Of a stretch of 50,107 nucleotides of DNA, positions 32,701 to 41,039 are shown in pieces (position 1 is the first letter of the stretch; each line of letters begins with the position of its first letter). Origin of the DNA: Halorubrum halodurans (GTDB lineage Archaea > Halobacteriota > Halobacteria > Halobacteriales > Haloferacaceae). The stretch covers positions 1 to 50,107 of the forward strand of contig NZ_NHPJ01000082.1 of NCBI RefSeq assembly GCF_002252985.1, read 5' to 3'. A program made the translations under genes and the position numbers. The notes beneath the pieces were generated by a model that saw only the letters and a program-made list of their open reading frames with translations, searched no databases and had not been told where the DNA came from.

Positions 32701-35700
32701 CGTGATACGTAGCGTCTCGTTCTCGGGCGTGGTGTACGTGTCATTGACCGCCGTCGGTGGCTGGTTCGCCCCGCCCACGTCGACCGTGATCGACGTCGTG
32801 TTCGTGTTGCCGGCGCTGTCGGAGACGGTGAGCTCGACCGTGTACGTCCCGGCCGACGCGAACGTGTAGGTGGCCGTTTCGGTGTTTATGAAGGCTTTTC
32901 GCGCCTCGTCGGTGCCGTCCGAATCGAAGTCCCACCGGTGCCTGCTGGGTCCTCTGAAGTTGTCGTCGGTGGAGCCGCTCGCGTTGAACCGGACGGTCTC
33001 GCCCGGCGTGATCGCGGTCCGGTTGGCGGTCACCCTCGCCGTCGGCGGTTGCGTGTCCAGTCCCAGCGGGAACTCCGTCCTGGTCGAGTTCGTTTCCCCG
33101 GCGTCGTTCGTGGCCGTGACCCGAAGGTACTCGGAGCTGTCTCTCGTCTTGCTCGCGTTCACGGTGAAGATGCCGGCGTAGACGCCCTCGACGTTCGTCT
33201 CCGATAGACTCACCGTGCCGGCCCCGAACCCGCTGGCGTCGGTCGTCACGGATGTGATGGGACTGTCTTGCGGGTCGCTGACGTTGACACTCACTTCGAC
33301 CACGTCGTCGTCCCGAACGACGCTTCTCAGGTCGTCACGCGCCACGGCACTCGCGTCGTTCAACACGGGTGCGGTGTCGCCGACGGACGTGACGTCGAGA
33401 CTCCCCGCTGTAGCGTTGCTGTCGGTGGCGATCTCAACCGTGTAATCACCGGCGGAGGGTGCCTCGAGACTGAAGCTGACCGTCTCGTTTTCGCCGGGTC
33501 CGAGCGTCGATGTCGTCGCTCGGCGCTGGTCCACTATGCCGGAGCTGTCGGTAATGGCGAGTGTCGGCGTGTACGACGACGGGACCGTACCGATGTTTTC
33601 GACGGTGACGTCGATCGGTACCGCCGCGGTTTCCTCGACGGTCGCGGTCGAGCCCTGGGTGGCGATATCGAGACCAGAGAGATTCGCCGGAACGTCGCGT
33701 TCATCAACTACGACGCTTGTCGGCACCGAGTCGTTTTCGCTGGAAACTATCGCCGCGTACGGGCTCGCATCGCCGATATCGGTAGGCCACTCCAACGAGA
33801 CGGTCTCGGTTTCACCGCTCTCGAGCGAAACCGTCGTCGAGTCGCGCTGTGTGTTCCCCACCGACAGACCAATCGATTGGGTATCGGACCGTTCACCGGT
33901 GTTGTTGATCGTCGCCGTAACCGATAGCGTCTCCCCCTCCGTCACGGGTTCGTTCGTCGAATCAATCCGGACGTCGAAGAACGGAACCGGCTCGGTCTCG
34001 GGGACGGCGTCCACGAACGAGGTCTCGCCCTCGCTGATCGCTGCCACCGCGGTCGTCGTCTCGTAACCGTTCTTCTCGACGGTGATGCTGTGGTGTGTCG
34101 CGGGGAGGCTGATATATGACGTTTGACCGTTTCCGTCCGTCGTTTCGGTCGTCACCACGCCGCTCCGGTTTCGAACCTCGACCGTCGCATCGGCGATCGC
34201 CGATCCCTCGTTGTCTTCGACGGTCAGTAGAACGTTTCCGCTTCCGGGATCGGCGTCCGTCGAGTCGAGCTGGAAGTCGGCCGTTTCGGTCGCGTTCTCC
34301 TCGACGCTGAGTTCCTGGAAGTCGGCCTCGTATCCCGCCGGATCGACGGTCACGTTGTACGTCGAATCGTCCGCTGCGACGTCGGTCAGCTCGTACGTTC
34401 CGCTCGAGTCCGTGGTCGTCCCGCCGTGTTTCACGTCCTCACGGTACACGATAACGGTCGCGTTGGCGACTGGGTCGCCGCTCGCGTTCGTCACGGCCCC
34501 GGTGATGTTTCCGGTCTTCCGCTCGGAGATCGAGACGTCGTTCGTGGCAGAGAGCGTGCCTCCGTCGTCGTCGACGAGCGTCACTGTGGCGGTGTAGACG
34601 CCAGTTTCGGTGTACGTGTAGCTTGGCCGCGGATCCGAGGTGGTCTCTTCTATCGATCCGTCTCCGTCGAAGTCCCATTGGTACTCGACGATCTCGCCGT
34701 CCGGATCTTCAAAGTTCTGCGCGATGAATGGAACAGTATCTCCGACCCAATTTTCACAGGTTCGGCCGAACCCACGATTACAGGTGAACGAGAGCCCGCT
34801 GTTCGCTTCTCCGGTCGGCGGGAGGTTCTCTTGGACGGACAATGACTCGCTCGCCGTCCCGTTAGTGTCGTCGTCGCCGACCACGATGACCGTCGGCGAG
34901 ACGTCACCCGTCGTCGGGTAAGTGTGGTTCGTGGTGGCGGAGGCGGTGGTCTCGTCGACGACGCCGTCGCCGTCGAAGTCCCACCGGTATTCGTCGATCG
35001 TTCCGTACGCGAACGTGGAGTTCGACGCGTTGAGCGTCGTGTTCGCGTCGATCGACGTCGGCGTCGGCGACACGGCTAGCTTGGCGATCGGCTGCTCGCT
35101 GACGTTCACGGACAGCGTCGTCTCGTCGGTGTCGTCACCGTCGTCGACGACAGTCACCGTCGGATCGAAGTCACCGGTCTGCGCGTACGCGTGGGTGTAC
35201 GTCGGCGACGTCGTGTTCCGTTCCGGAGAGTCGTCACCGTCGACGTCCCACCGGTACTCGACGATCTCGCCGTCTGTATCTGTGGAGCCCGAGGCGTCGA
35301 ACGTCACCGCCTCGTTCGGGGCCAGAGACGTCGAAGAGATCGTCGCGTCCGCCGTCGGCAGCGTGTTGTTCGCGAGCGGTGCGACGGTTCCACCGGCCGA
35401 GGTCGTGCCACCCGAAACGACGTCGGCGTCGGTGTCGACACTGCTGTCGCCCGGCTGCGCCCACGAGCCGTCGTACTGCCACAACCGAAGGGTGGACTCG
35501 TCGACGGTCGAGACGGCGTCGGCGTCGTCCCTGTACTTCATCCGGATCTCGCCGATCCCGTCCGCGTCGTCGACGTCGAGATAGATCCCGATGTCCTGCC
35601 GCTCCTCGGGGAGGGTGGACGGCTTCCGTCCGTCGTCGATCGCGTATCCCGTCCCGTAGACGGTGACCCACGACGCGCCGCTTCCTAGATCGGTCCGGAT

Positions 35701-36909
35701 GGCCTGTACCGACGTCTCGACGTCGATCGCGTAGCCGTCGTTGAACAGGATACTGTTGTTCTCGACCGTCGGCGTCGACGCATCACTGGTGACGTACAAC
35801 CCTCGTCCGTCGCCCGACTCGATCCTGTTCTCGACGATCATGGTTTCCGTTCCCTGATCTCTCACGCCGGCGGCGGAGCCGTCGTCCGCGATTCCGGCGT
35901 CCCGGACGGTGTTGTCCGTCACGTTCGCGTTCGAGACGTCGCCGACGAGGATGCCGTTTCCGCCGCTTGCGGTCAGGGTGTTGTCGACGACCGTCGTGTC
36001 GTCGTCCCGCACGGTCACGGCCTCGTCCGCGGCCCCACGAACGAGGTTCGTGCCGAGCTCGTTCCCCGTGCCGGTCCACACGACGATCCCGTTGGACAGC
36101 TCCGGGAGGTCGCTGACGCCGCCGAACCCGTTTCCGAGTAGATCGTTGTCGAAGATCCGGTTGTCGTTGCTCGCATCTCCATCGAACTCGCCGATCTGAA
36201 TGCCGACGTCCGAGTTCCTGTTTCCGAGTGCCGCCCCGCTGATCTCGTTTCTCGTGACGTTGTTGTCGTCGGCGTTGGAGAGCGCGATCCCGCTTCCGGT
36301 CGGCGAGGAGACCGTGTTGTCGACGACGAGATTAGAGGAGGAATCCTGGATCACGATACCGTCATCGCGGGGCCCGTCTCCGGGGTTGTACAGACCGTTG
36401 TCACGGATCTCGTTGTTCCCCCCGCCGCTGACGACGATCGCGGTGCCGCCGGTCGACGGCACGCCACGCCCTGCTCCCGGAAGCGTTTCCACGACGACGT
36501 TCTCGATCCGCCCGTCGCTGACGCCAGCGAAATCGACCGCCGTCCCGACCTCTCTCGTCCTGAGATCCTTCACCACGACGTCGTCAGCACTCACGCTGAC
36601 CGCCGTCGCGCTGTACGTGCCGTCTCTGATCTCGTTGTCGTTGCCGTCGAACGTGACCCCTGAGGCAGTGATGCTGATACAGGTGCCGCCGGTCGCCGAG
36701 ATGTTGTCCACGGCGAGTTGATACGTCCCTCCTTCATCGATCGTCCGGCACTCCTCGACCGCCGACTGTGCCGGGTCCGTCGCTCCATCGTTGGCTGACA
36801 CCGGCTCCACGGCACCCCCGGCAGTGAAGCCGGCACCGACCATCGAGACGAGCATCAGCAGCGACAGGAAGACCGCTCGCGCGGCCACCTTGCTGTCTCT
36901 CTCCGTCAT
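26791..36909 (-). CDS. giant secreted mosaic surface protein with PGF-CTERM anchor (3,372 aa)
   Basis: A signal peptide (ARAVFLSLLMLVSMVGAGFT, residues ~9-35) leads. Order of parts, by rough residue: right-handed beta-helix (60-410, many DNTV/NN repeats); PKD domains (~515-790, VEYRWDVDGDDS, DEYRWDFDGDG); carboxypeptidase-regulatory-like domains (~790-960); CARDB-like (~1000-1210); another PKD and a tandem-95-like domain (~1300-1480, VLGNDSDPNNDVLNATL); first PGF-pre-PGF domain (~1485-1630); GLUG repeats (VGGLVG, ~2140-2480); second PGF-pre-PGF domain (~2640-2800); two 182-residue repeats (~2800-3130). The end TPGFGPLVTLIALLGAVAIL then ARREDG is a PGF-CTERM signal for archaeosortase ArtA. Adhesion or cell-envelope role likely; substrate unknown. 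Confidence 0.9.
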   Translation of the reverse strand: MTERDSKVAARAVFLSLLMLVSMVGAGFTAGGAVEPVSANDGATDPAQSAVEECRTIDEGGTYQLAVDNISATGGTCISITASGVTFDGNDNEIRDGTYSATAVSVSADDVVVKDLRTREVGTAVDFAGVSDGRIENVVVETLPGAGRGVPSTGGTAIVVSGGGNNEIRDNGLYNPGDGPRDDGIVIQDSSSNLVVDNTVSSPTGSGIALSNADDNNVTRNEISGAALGNRNSDVGIQIGEFDGDASNDNRIFDNDLLGNGFGGVSDLPELSNGIVVWTGTGNELGTNLVRGAADEAVTVRDDDTTVVDNTLTASGGNGILVGDVSNANVTDNTVRDAGIADDGSAAGVRDQGTETMIVENRIESGDGRGLYVTSDASTPTVENNSILFNDGYAIDVETSVQAIRTDLGSGASWVTVYGTGYAIDDGRKPSTLPEERQDIGIYLDVDDADGIGEIRMKYRDDADAVSTVDESTLRLWQYDGSWAQPGDSSVDTDADVVSGGTTSAGGTVAPLANNTLPTADATISSTSLAPNEAVTFDASGSTDTDGEIVEYRWDVDGDDSPERNTTSPTYTHAYAQTGDFDPTVTVVDDGDDTDETTLSVNVSEQPIAKLAVSPTPTSIDANTTLNASNSTFAYGTIDEYRWDFDGDGVVDETTASATTNHTYPTTGDVSPTVIVVGDDDTNGTASESLSVQENLPPTGEANSGLSFTCNRGFGRTCENWVGDTVPFIAQNFEDPDGEIVEYQWDFDGDGSIEETTSDPRPSYTYTETGVYTATVTLVDDDGGTLSATNDVSISERKTGNITGAVTNASGDPVANATVIVYREDVKHGGTTTDSSGTYELTDVAADDSTYNVTVDPAGYEADFQELSVEENATETADFQLDSTDADPGSGNVLLTVEDNEGSAIADATVEVRNRSGVVTTETTDGNGQTSYISLPATHHSITVEKNGYETTTAVAAISEGETSFVDAVPETEPVPFFDVRIDSTNEPVTEGETLSVTATINNTGERSDTQSIGLSVGNTQRDSTTVSLESGETETVSLEWPTDIGDASPYAAIVSSENDSVPTSVVVDERDVPANLSGLDIATQGSTATVEETAAVPIDVTVENIGTVPSSYTPTLAITDSSGIVDQRRATTSTLGPGENETVSFSLEAPSAGDYTVEIATDSNATAGSLDVTSVGDTAPVLNDASAVARDDLRSVVRDDDVVEVSVNVSDPQDSPITSVTTDASGFGAGTVSLSETNVEGVYAGIFTVNASKTRDSSEYLRVTATNDAGETNSTRTEFPLGLDTQPPTARVTANRTAITPGETVRFNASGSTDDNFRGPSRHRWDFDSDGTDEARKAFINTETATYTFASAGTYTVELTVSDSAGNTNTTSITVDVGGANQPPTAVNDTYTTPENETLRITEPGVLGNDSDPNNDVLNATLASGPADGTLSLDANGSFEYTPKQGFTGTDSFTYNATDGTLNDTATVTITVTEGGDGGPSVISSLIENNETTFTETRYIEQISFTTDTGVQGLINVTERDPPNQNASTLETIQTEFVDANDSVTGFTSVISIDVRSAPSLDGSETATLRGSVPAAAIEDPAALTVVRVPDDQSSAEGLPTDVIDTSGGTISFAATTTNFSTFVVGEAATSTDDGPAPAVNMTASSVSPNSVTSGEQTTFDVTVRIDNTSLNDDAGEVDVRFEDFDLTGDETDLTIEYTADNVTGGTLTVSENVSATAPATTGVRNVTVTDLRRESSGDETEYLIEDANVTIDTIDVTDAPEDGGPSEVAIEFVPDGGTSSFARDGSRVYAEKIAVAVSGSGSDGVTIGDANSRAFRVVQTDTDQNESVVIEPEPGVGTYNVTGVAFEVYQPNGTIGYTDPLADRGPTLRVRLANGSNATIPATVSGNRGLFDPYRLGSSVFDPYAVQLLDENTTQPSDTSILAGTESRIRGIGYDGGPGTADGLRQNSTEGTIAVSIDRESDVNSSWDVEYVVATSPDSVILNRSVDNSDAASNFTATFDAGGIQNGSYLHGFLVRPTEGSDEQFITLIDETLRIGDSAGGPDDGEDGSQEVDIDPGDLAGTGTQDDPYEISNASELQAMEDDLSANYTLVSDINASETSAWDDGSGFDPVGGNPYNESTPSPFTGSLDGDNHTISGLAINRSSRSYIGLFAGSEGTITDVSLTNVDVTGYDVVGGFVGFNRGEIKNVTVAGEITGSVEVGGLAGYSSDGVVTNATAAGTVSGTNDVGGLVGESWETIENVNVSMTVAGTDDVGGLAGSASGGTIKRAAWSGSVNGTDGVGGLAGHSDIRLENVVSIGTVNGSTRVGGLVGRYYGESENSTIEHATATGAVTGSESVGGLVGVTDQDPTVMNATASGSVDGTDTVGGLIGENDGEVAIAAASGTVNGSTNVGGLVGENHGPIENASATGVVSGSEAVGGLIGDSGPNTITDTFATGSVTGDSDVGGLIGAYSDVYGNQVDDSYWDEQATGQATSASNATGLTTAQMSGEAAESNMTALEFGTVWQTRPNEYPELITQREPDQQPDGSEPAPAIIAPSDGTYDPTEPLTIGTGHNATGVIDDGDVAIRLVNVTDGNATPVALNGSDAVPVEGNVNTTIPAGTLSGNATIETQLYDNSTQTVEATDRIDLTADDGDDDADGVPPVVSEPIGSNGEANFSGTGTDFIRGIAFDTRTDLGGRPVNVTERGTPSESISETIRTRFVDANDDVADFTPAASIGVRGAPSLGEGETATIRGSVSASAVDDPTSLTVVRVPDDQSSAERLPTEVTDTSGDTISFAATTTNFSTFVVGEETSTANVTGTLTAESGASLENDSVFVYRQIADGDIESYNGTVNADGNFSVAVNSTDATYTLAFGDTGSAEPNGVPDLYAIEEVTPSEDVGEVTIPEAHNVTVRVIDNSGDPIEDATVAVGHENGNAAIEDGERNATNENGYLTGQNEAPLELVGEVAVYAEHRGVNDTTNVTVNGDKEVTVELNRPEVTGTLTAESEASLENDSVAVYRQTADDDLERYNGTVDANGNFSVAVDSAEDTYAVGFGDTNDSVTSNGVPDLYAIAEVVPPADVGEVTVPEAYDVTVRVVDENGDPIENADVAVGHRNGDAAIEDGRRNVTNASGYLTGDGEAPLELVGDVSVVAKDDGVTNETRLAVTEEETVELTLNRTDGGDGGDGGTGSGGGDDTGTGSEADPAVDVAQSSVTPTNATTNESKQYTVAVTVENASTAESGEIVVRFAAFDLDVDDDSQDGPEEDLTIEYTESDVTDDTIAVTTTVSGTAPTAAGQYSVAVTDVTNGTGAFLIEDASTEIATIDVADGEQDGGGIDDGTDGGTDDGSGDGITDDGSGDDTTDDSTPGFGPLVTLIALLGAVAILARREDG
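27430..28520 (-). repeat. tandem 546-bp coding repeat (182 residues) in the giant gene
   Basis: Two consecutive units encode TGTLTAESGASLENDSVFVY ... and TGTLTAESEASLENDSVAVY ..., each continuing with NGVPDLYAI and a regulatory-like domain. Corresponding bases are exactly 546 apart (for example GGGAGCCTCG at 27541 and 28087). Identity is high but not perfect, so the duplication is moderately recent. Confidence 0.75.
29480..30500 (-). repeat. GLUG-repeat array in the giant gene
   Basis: About a dozen units of ~23-28 residues with the signature DVGGLVG or similar followed by a Thr/Asn-rich strand (for example NVSMTVAGTDDVGGLAGSAS). GLUG repeats form beta-solenoid segments in bacterial and archaeal adhesins. 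GC content is lower here than in the rest of the gene, which may point to a separate origin. Confidence 0.75.
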
Positions 36910-37011
36910 CGGTCACCCCGCCCCGCTCTGAACGGTCTTGACAGTCAACTTCTCGCATACGACACCGCATCCCTCCCCCGAATATGGCATACTACACTAC
37001 AAAAACACATT

Positions 37012-37024
37012 TTGTATAAATTTT
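37012..37024 (-). promoter_or_regulatory. TATA region of the giant surface-protein gene
   Basis: The minus strand reads AAAATTTATACAAAATG here, the only AT-rich TATA-like run between the giant gene and the DUF4129 gene. It lies about 105 bases before the ATG at 36909, which implies a 5' leader of roughly 80 bases. Confidence 0.4.
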
Positions 37025-37190
37025 TTCCCGATAGCCAGACCGCCGGTAATCACTCTCGTCTGGCCTCGAAGCGGGATCCTACCGATCTCATCGGCGTGTA
37101 CCGACTCGAGATCTGAAACTATCCACGGGCCGGCGCGGCGCGTCGGCTGCCCGTGCGATCGAAACGGGAAGGGCGTCGCCGGTGGAGCCG

Positions 37191-39452
37191 TCAGCGCTCC
37201 TCGCGATCCGCCGACGGCGTCCTCGAATCGAGCACGTCGTCGCCCGCGTCGACGGCGTCGTCGGCCGTCCGTGACGGAACCTCGTGCGGGGCGAACTCCG
37301 CCCGCTCGTACGCCTCCGTGACCGTCTCGAGTCCCGCCGCGTCCACCTCGTCGTCGTCGCGCCAGCGCCGGTAGAACTCCCAGTGCGTCTCCGAGGAGGC
37401 GTCCTCCGCCGATCGACCGAGCCTCGAGCGGACCACCGCGTAGACGATCCGGGCCGTCTCGTCCGGGCGGCCGGCGGCCAGTTCCGCTCGTGCGCGAGAG
37501 AGCGGTGACCGGTCGGGATCGGTGGCCACACCGCTCGGCGTCCTCGGCCCGTCGGCGACCTCGCCGACCACGGACGACGCGCCCGCGGCTTCGGCCGCCC
37601 CGTCCGGACCCGACCCGGCGTCTCCGAGATCGGTACCGAGGACTCGCCGCCGGACCCGCCGAAGTCGTTCCGGACGGCGACGCCGAACGACGAGGTACGC
37701 ACCCAGCCCGAGCAGCGTCGCGACGATTCCCGCGACGACGCCGTCGCCGACGGCCGAATCGCTCGCCACGACGGCGTCCGGACGCGGTATGGCGGCGTCC
37801 GGCCGCGGCACGAGCGTTCGCGCTTCCGCGGTGCTTCCGGCGAGGTTCGTTCCGGCCCCCTCGTAGCTCGCGGTGACCGGAAGCTCGTCGCCCGGTCCGG
37901 CGGACGCCGGTACGTCCACCGTGGTTCGGTACGTGCCGTCGGCCCCCGTCTCCACGGTTCCGAGGACGGCCCCGCCGATGGAGAGCACGACCGGTCGTCC
38001 CGCGAGTCCCCGTCCTCCCTCGCTCGCGGCCGCTTCCGCGGCGACCAGACGCCCGGACAGGTCCACCTCGTCCGCTCGGTCGCCTTCGCCGTCGCCGCCT
38101 CCGTCGATCGCCGCGGCGACCGAGAGCGCCGTCGGCGTCTCGCGGACCGACAGCGACGCCGTCTCTGCCGACCGTGCGATCGCCGCGTCCCGCCGATCGA
38201 TCGCCACCCGAAGCTCGTTTTCTCCCGTCGGGACGGTCGCCGGCAACGTTCCGGCCAGCTCGACGCCGCCGTTCGGACCCGTCTCCCCGGTCGCGAGCCG
38301 CCGTCCTCCGACGCCGAGCACGACCGGGATCCCGTCGAGGCTTCCCGTGTCGACGCCGGCGACCCGCACGGCCCCCGTCGCACGAACCGGTTCGTCGAAC
38401 GCGGCCGTCGAGCTCGTGTTCTCAAGATCGACCGACGTCCCCGCCTGCTCGGCGATCGACACGGCGATCGTGTCGGTCGCGGGCAGGTACGGATCGGTCG
38501 GCTCGGGCTCGTACGCCACGGCGACCGTCGACGCGTTCATCGCCGCGAGGAGCGGCCGGTACGTCGCCGTGAAGGACCCGTTTTGCCCCGTCTCGGTGGT
38601 GACGATGTCGTCGCCTAGCTGGATGCGGATCGTTCCGTTCTCGATTGGCGTGCCGTCCGCCGTCGTCAATCGACCCGAGATCCCGGCCGGGTCGCTCGCG
38701 GAGATCCGCGTTCGGTTCGTCTCCGCGACGAGCCGCGTCTCGGTGAACTCCCGGCTCTGGATCGCCACGGTCGCCTCGCCGGTCGTCCGCCGGATCTCCT
38801 CGATCGCGACGGTGGCCTCGCTGAGCTCGATGCCGGTCTCGTTTTCGAGCACCGTGTACCGTTCCTCGAGGTCGGCGGTCGTTCGGGTGACCTTCTCGGC
38901 CTGCTCGAGCAGGTCGCGCGCGAGCTCGCGGGCGCGCTCGTCGTCGCCGTTCTCGACCGCGCGCTGGTACTCGGTCGCGAGCGTCTCCGTCTCGCGAAGC
39001 GTCTCCGCCAGGGACGCCTGCTCCTCGCGGGTCAGATCGAACCGGGTCGCGAGCTCCTCCTCGTCGAGGTCGCGAGCGACGGTCGCGTACCTCGCGAGCT
39101 CCTCGTCGTATCCTTCGTCGAGGAGGACCTGCCCGCGCTCTAGGTCCTGTTCGCTGATCGCGACCGCGCTCTCGGCCAGTCGCGTCCCGAGTCGCGACGC
39201 GAGATGCTCCGCGACACGCTGGGAGTCTCCCTCCTGTCGGACCTCCTCGGGGTTCTGGTGGGGAGGGAGGGTCGTGTTGGCGGCCGTTCCGTTGGTGACC
39301 GTTCCGTCGGCGGTCGTCCCGTTTCCGGTCGCTCCGCTGCCCGTTTGTAGAGCCGGATCGGGCGAGGACGCCGCACCGACGCCCCCGACGACGGCACTGA
39401 CGACGAGGATCGCCGCGAGTACCCCGACGAGACCCTGATAGCGCGTCGACAC
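37191..39452 (-). CDS. DUF4129 membrane protein with large extracellular part
   Basis: The 753-residue protein has a signal peptide (LVGVLAAILVVSAVVGGVGA), then an external domain with a long charged coiled coil (~85-210, rich in EELATRFDLTREEQASLAET-type helices), and several Ig/carboxypeptidase-regulatory-like beta domains (~230-560). One TM follows at about 588-610 (VGDGVVAGIVATLLGLGAYL), and the cytoplasmic C-terminus (~675-740) is DUF4129 (ARAELAAGRPDETARIVYAV, THWEFYRRWRDDDEVD, VTEAYERAEFAPHE). DUF4129 proteins occur with MoxR ATPases and DUF58 proteins, as here, and some carry transglutaminase-like domains; none is seen in this one. It is divergent from the DUF58 gene, sharing a 162-bp promoter region. 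A decayed C-terminal copy lies at 23367-23681. Confidence 0.85.
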   Translation of the reverse strand: MSTRYQGLVGVLAAILVVSAVVGGVGAASSPDPALQTGSGATGNGTTADGTVTNGTAANTTLPPHQNPEEVRQEGDSQRVAEHLASRLGTRLAESAVAISEQDLERGQVLLDEGYDEELARYATVARDLDEEELATRFDLTREEQASLAETLRETETLATEYQRAVENGDDERARELARDLLEQAEKVTRTTADLEERYTVLENETGIELSEATVAIEEIRRTTGEATVAIQSREFTETRLVAETNRTRISASDPAGISGRLTTADGTPIENGTIRIQLGDDIVTTETGQNGSFTATYRPLLAAMNASTVAVAYEPEPTDPYLPATDTIAVSIAEQAGTSVDLENTSSTAAFDEPVRATGAVRVAGVDTGSLDGIPVVLGVGGRRLATGETGPNGGVELAGTLPATVPTGENELRVAIDRRDAAIARSAETASLSVRETPTALSVAAAIDGGGDGEGDRADEVDLSGRLVAAEAAASEGGRGLAGRPVVLSIGGAVLGTVETGADGTYRTTVDVPASAGPGDELPVTASYEGAGTNLAGSTAEARTLVPRPDAAIPRPDAVVASDSAVGDGVVAGIVATLLGLGAYLVVRRRRPERLRRVRRRVLGTDLGDAGSGPDGAAEAAGASSVVGEVADGPRTPSGVATDPDRSPLSRARAELAAGRPDETARIVYAVVRSRLGRSAEDASSETHWEFYRRWRDDDEVDAAGLETVTEAYERAEFAPHEVPSRTADDAVDAGDDVLDSRTPSADREER

Positions 39453-39614
39453 GTCCGCCCTCTATGCTCCCCGAGCATAAATGATACGAGGGACCGTCTC
39501 GAACGCGAGCGTCGTCGGTCCCCGTCGCAAACGAGTAACCGTGCGGCGATCGAGTGACGTTCCGCTCCTGCTCGGAAGCCAACGTTCAAGGGATGCCGCC
39601 CCCAGACGCAGCCA

Positions 39615-41039
39615 ATGGAGGTTACGAGCCGTTGGTGGGCGACCGCCGGCGCCGGGCTCGTACTCGTCGCGATCGGGATCGTCGCCGAGCGACCGATCCT
39701 CCTCGTCGCGGCGGCGGGGGTCGGGTCCTGGCTCGTCGGTGTCGCCGTCGCGACGAGCCGCGTGTTCGCTCGAGTCGCGGATCGGATCGCGATCGATCAC
39801 GCCGTCTCCACCACGGACACCTTCGTCGAACGAGACGTCTCCGTCACGCTCGCGGTTCGTCGCTCGTCTACGACGATGCCGGTTCCGCTGTCGGTGCGAG
39901 CCGGCGTTCCGGTGGGTGCCGACCGCGGCACGGCGGATGGCGCGGTGAGCCTCGGGTCGGACGACACGGAGGGCGACGCCGAATTCGACGTGTCGTTTCC
40001 CGTCGCCGGACGGTTCTCCTTTCCCACGCCGACCGTCCGGATGAGCGACCCGACGGGACTGTATCGGGCGACGTTCGACCGCGGCCCGAGGCCGACCGTC
40101 ACGGTGCGCTCGCAGCCGCTCGACGTTCACGTCGGACGAGGTGGCGAGGCGATCCGAAACGCGTACGGCGACCACGAGTCCGATCGACCCGGTCCGGGGG
40201 TGACGACCCAGGAGATCAGACGGTACGTCCCCGGCGACGACCTCCGTCGGATCGACTGGAAGGCGACTGCCCGCTTGGCCGACGTCTACGTCCGCGAGAC
40301 GCAGGGCGAGACCGACCGCCGAACGTCGCTGATCGTCGACCACCGCGGCCGGATGTCGGCCGGCGCGACGAACGAGACGATGCTGGATCACGCCCGCGAG
40401 GTCGCGATCGGGGTCGTCCGGACCGCCGCCGACCGTCGAGATCCGCTCGCACTCGAGACGGTCGGCGACGGGGGCGTCACCGGAACGGTCCGGTCGAGCA
40501 CGACGACGCGGGCGTACGCTCTCGCCGAGTCGACCCTGTACGATCTCGAACCCACGGCCGGCGCTGTCGGTTCCGACGCTCGGTCCCCGTCCCGCGCCAA
40601 GGAGATCGCCGGTCGGATCGCGGGCGACGACGACTTCGCCCGCGTGCTCGACGCGTACGTCGGCGACCCGATCCAGTACGTCAGGCGGATCCGTGACGAC
40701 CCACTCCTCGGGAGCGTTCGGCGGGTTCTGAGCCGAAACGAGGAACTCGGCCTGACCGTGATCGTGACGAGCGACGACGAGCCGGTCAGGCTTCGAGAGG
40801 CGATAACGACGGTCGTCGGCGGCGGCGGACGGGTACTGGTCTTTATCACCCCGCGCTGTCTGTTCGAGTCGACGGACCTGGCGGCTCTCAACGACGTGTA
40901 CGACCGCTATCTCGAGTTCGAACGGTTCCGTCGAGATCTGGACGCCCATCCGAGAGTTACCGCACTGGAGATCGCCCCCGAGAGCCGTATCGACGCGGTT
41001 CTGGCACACCGTCGGGACGCTCCGACGGCGGTCCGCTGA
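39615..41039 (+). CDS. DUF58 family protein (VWA-like, MoxR partner)
   Basis: This 474-residue protein has two N-terminal TM segments (residues ~6-23, 26-48), followed by a beta-rich region and the DUF58 signature TQEIRRYVPGDDLRRIDWKA near 197-216 (G-D-D-x-R-x-I-x-W). After it comes a VWA-like fold (RRTSLIVDHRGRMSAG). DUF58 proteins are cytoplasmic, membrane-tethered partners of MoxR AAA+ ATPases, thought to act in assembly or maturation of protein complexes. The stop overlaps the start of the next membrane-protein gene (TGATG). The MoxR gene lies 1.6 kb downstream on the other strand. Confidence 0.88.
   Translation: MEVTSRWWATAGAGLVLVAIGIVAERPILLVAAAGVGSWLVGVAVATSRVFARVADRIAIDHAVSTTDTFVERDVSVTLAVRRSSTTMPVPLSVRAGVPVGADRGTADGAVSLGSDDTEGDAEFDVSFPVAGRFSFPTPTVRMSDPTGLYRATFDRGPRPTVTVRSQPLDVHVGRGGEAIRNAYGDHESDRPGPGVTTQEIRRYVPGDDLRRIDWKATARLADVYVRETQGETDRRTSLIVDHRGRMSAGATNETMLDHAREVAIGVVRTAADRRDPLALETVGDGGVTGTVRSSTTTRAYALAESTLYDLEPTAGAVGSDARSPSRAKEIAGRIAGDDDFARVLDAYVGDPIQYVRRIRDDPLLGSVRRVLSRNEELGLTVIVTSDDEPVRLREAITTVVGGGGRVLVFITPRCLFESTDLAALNDVYDRYLEFERFRRDLDAHPRVTALEIAPESRIDAVLAHRRDAPTAVR

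Noticed and set aside
39462..41009. Open 515-codon minus-strand frame opposite the DUF58 gene
   Set aside because: DUF58 signature and TM segments on the plus strand identify the real gene; the antisense product is Arg-rich and featureless.
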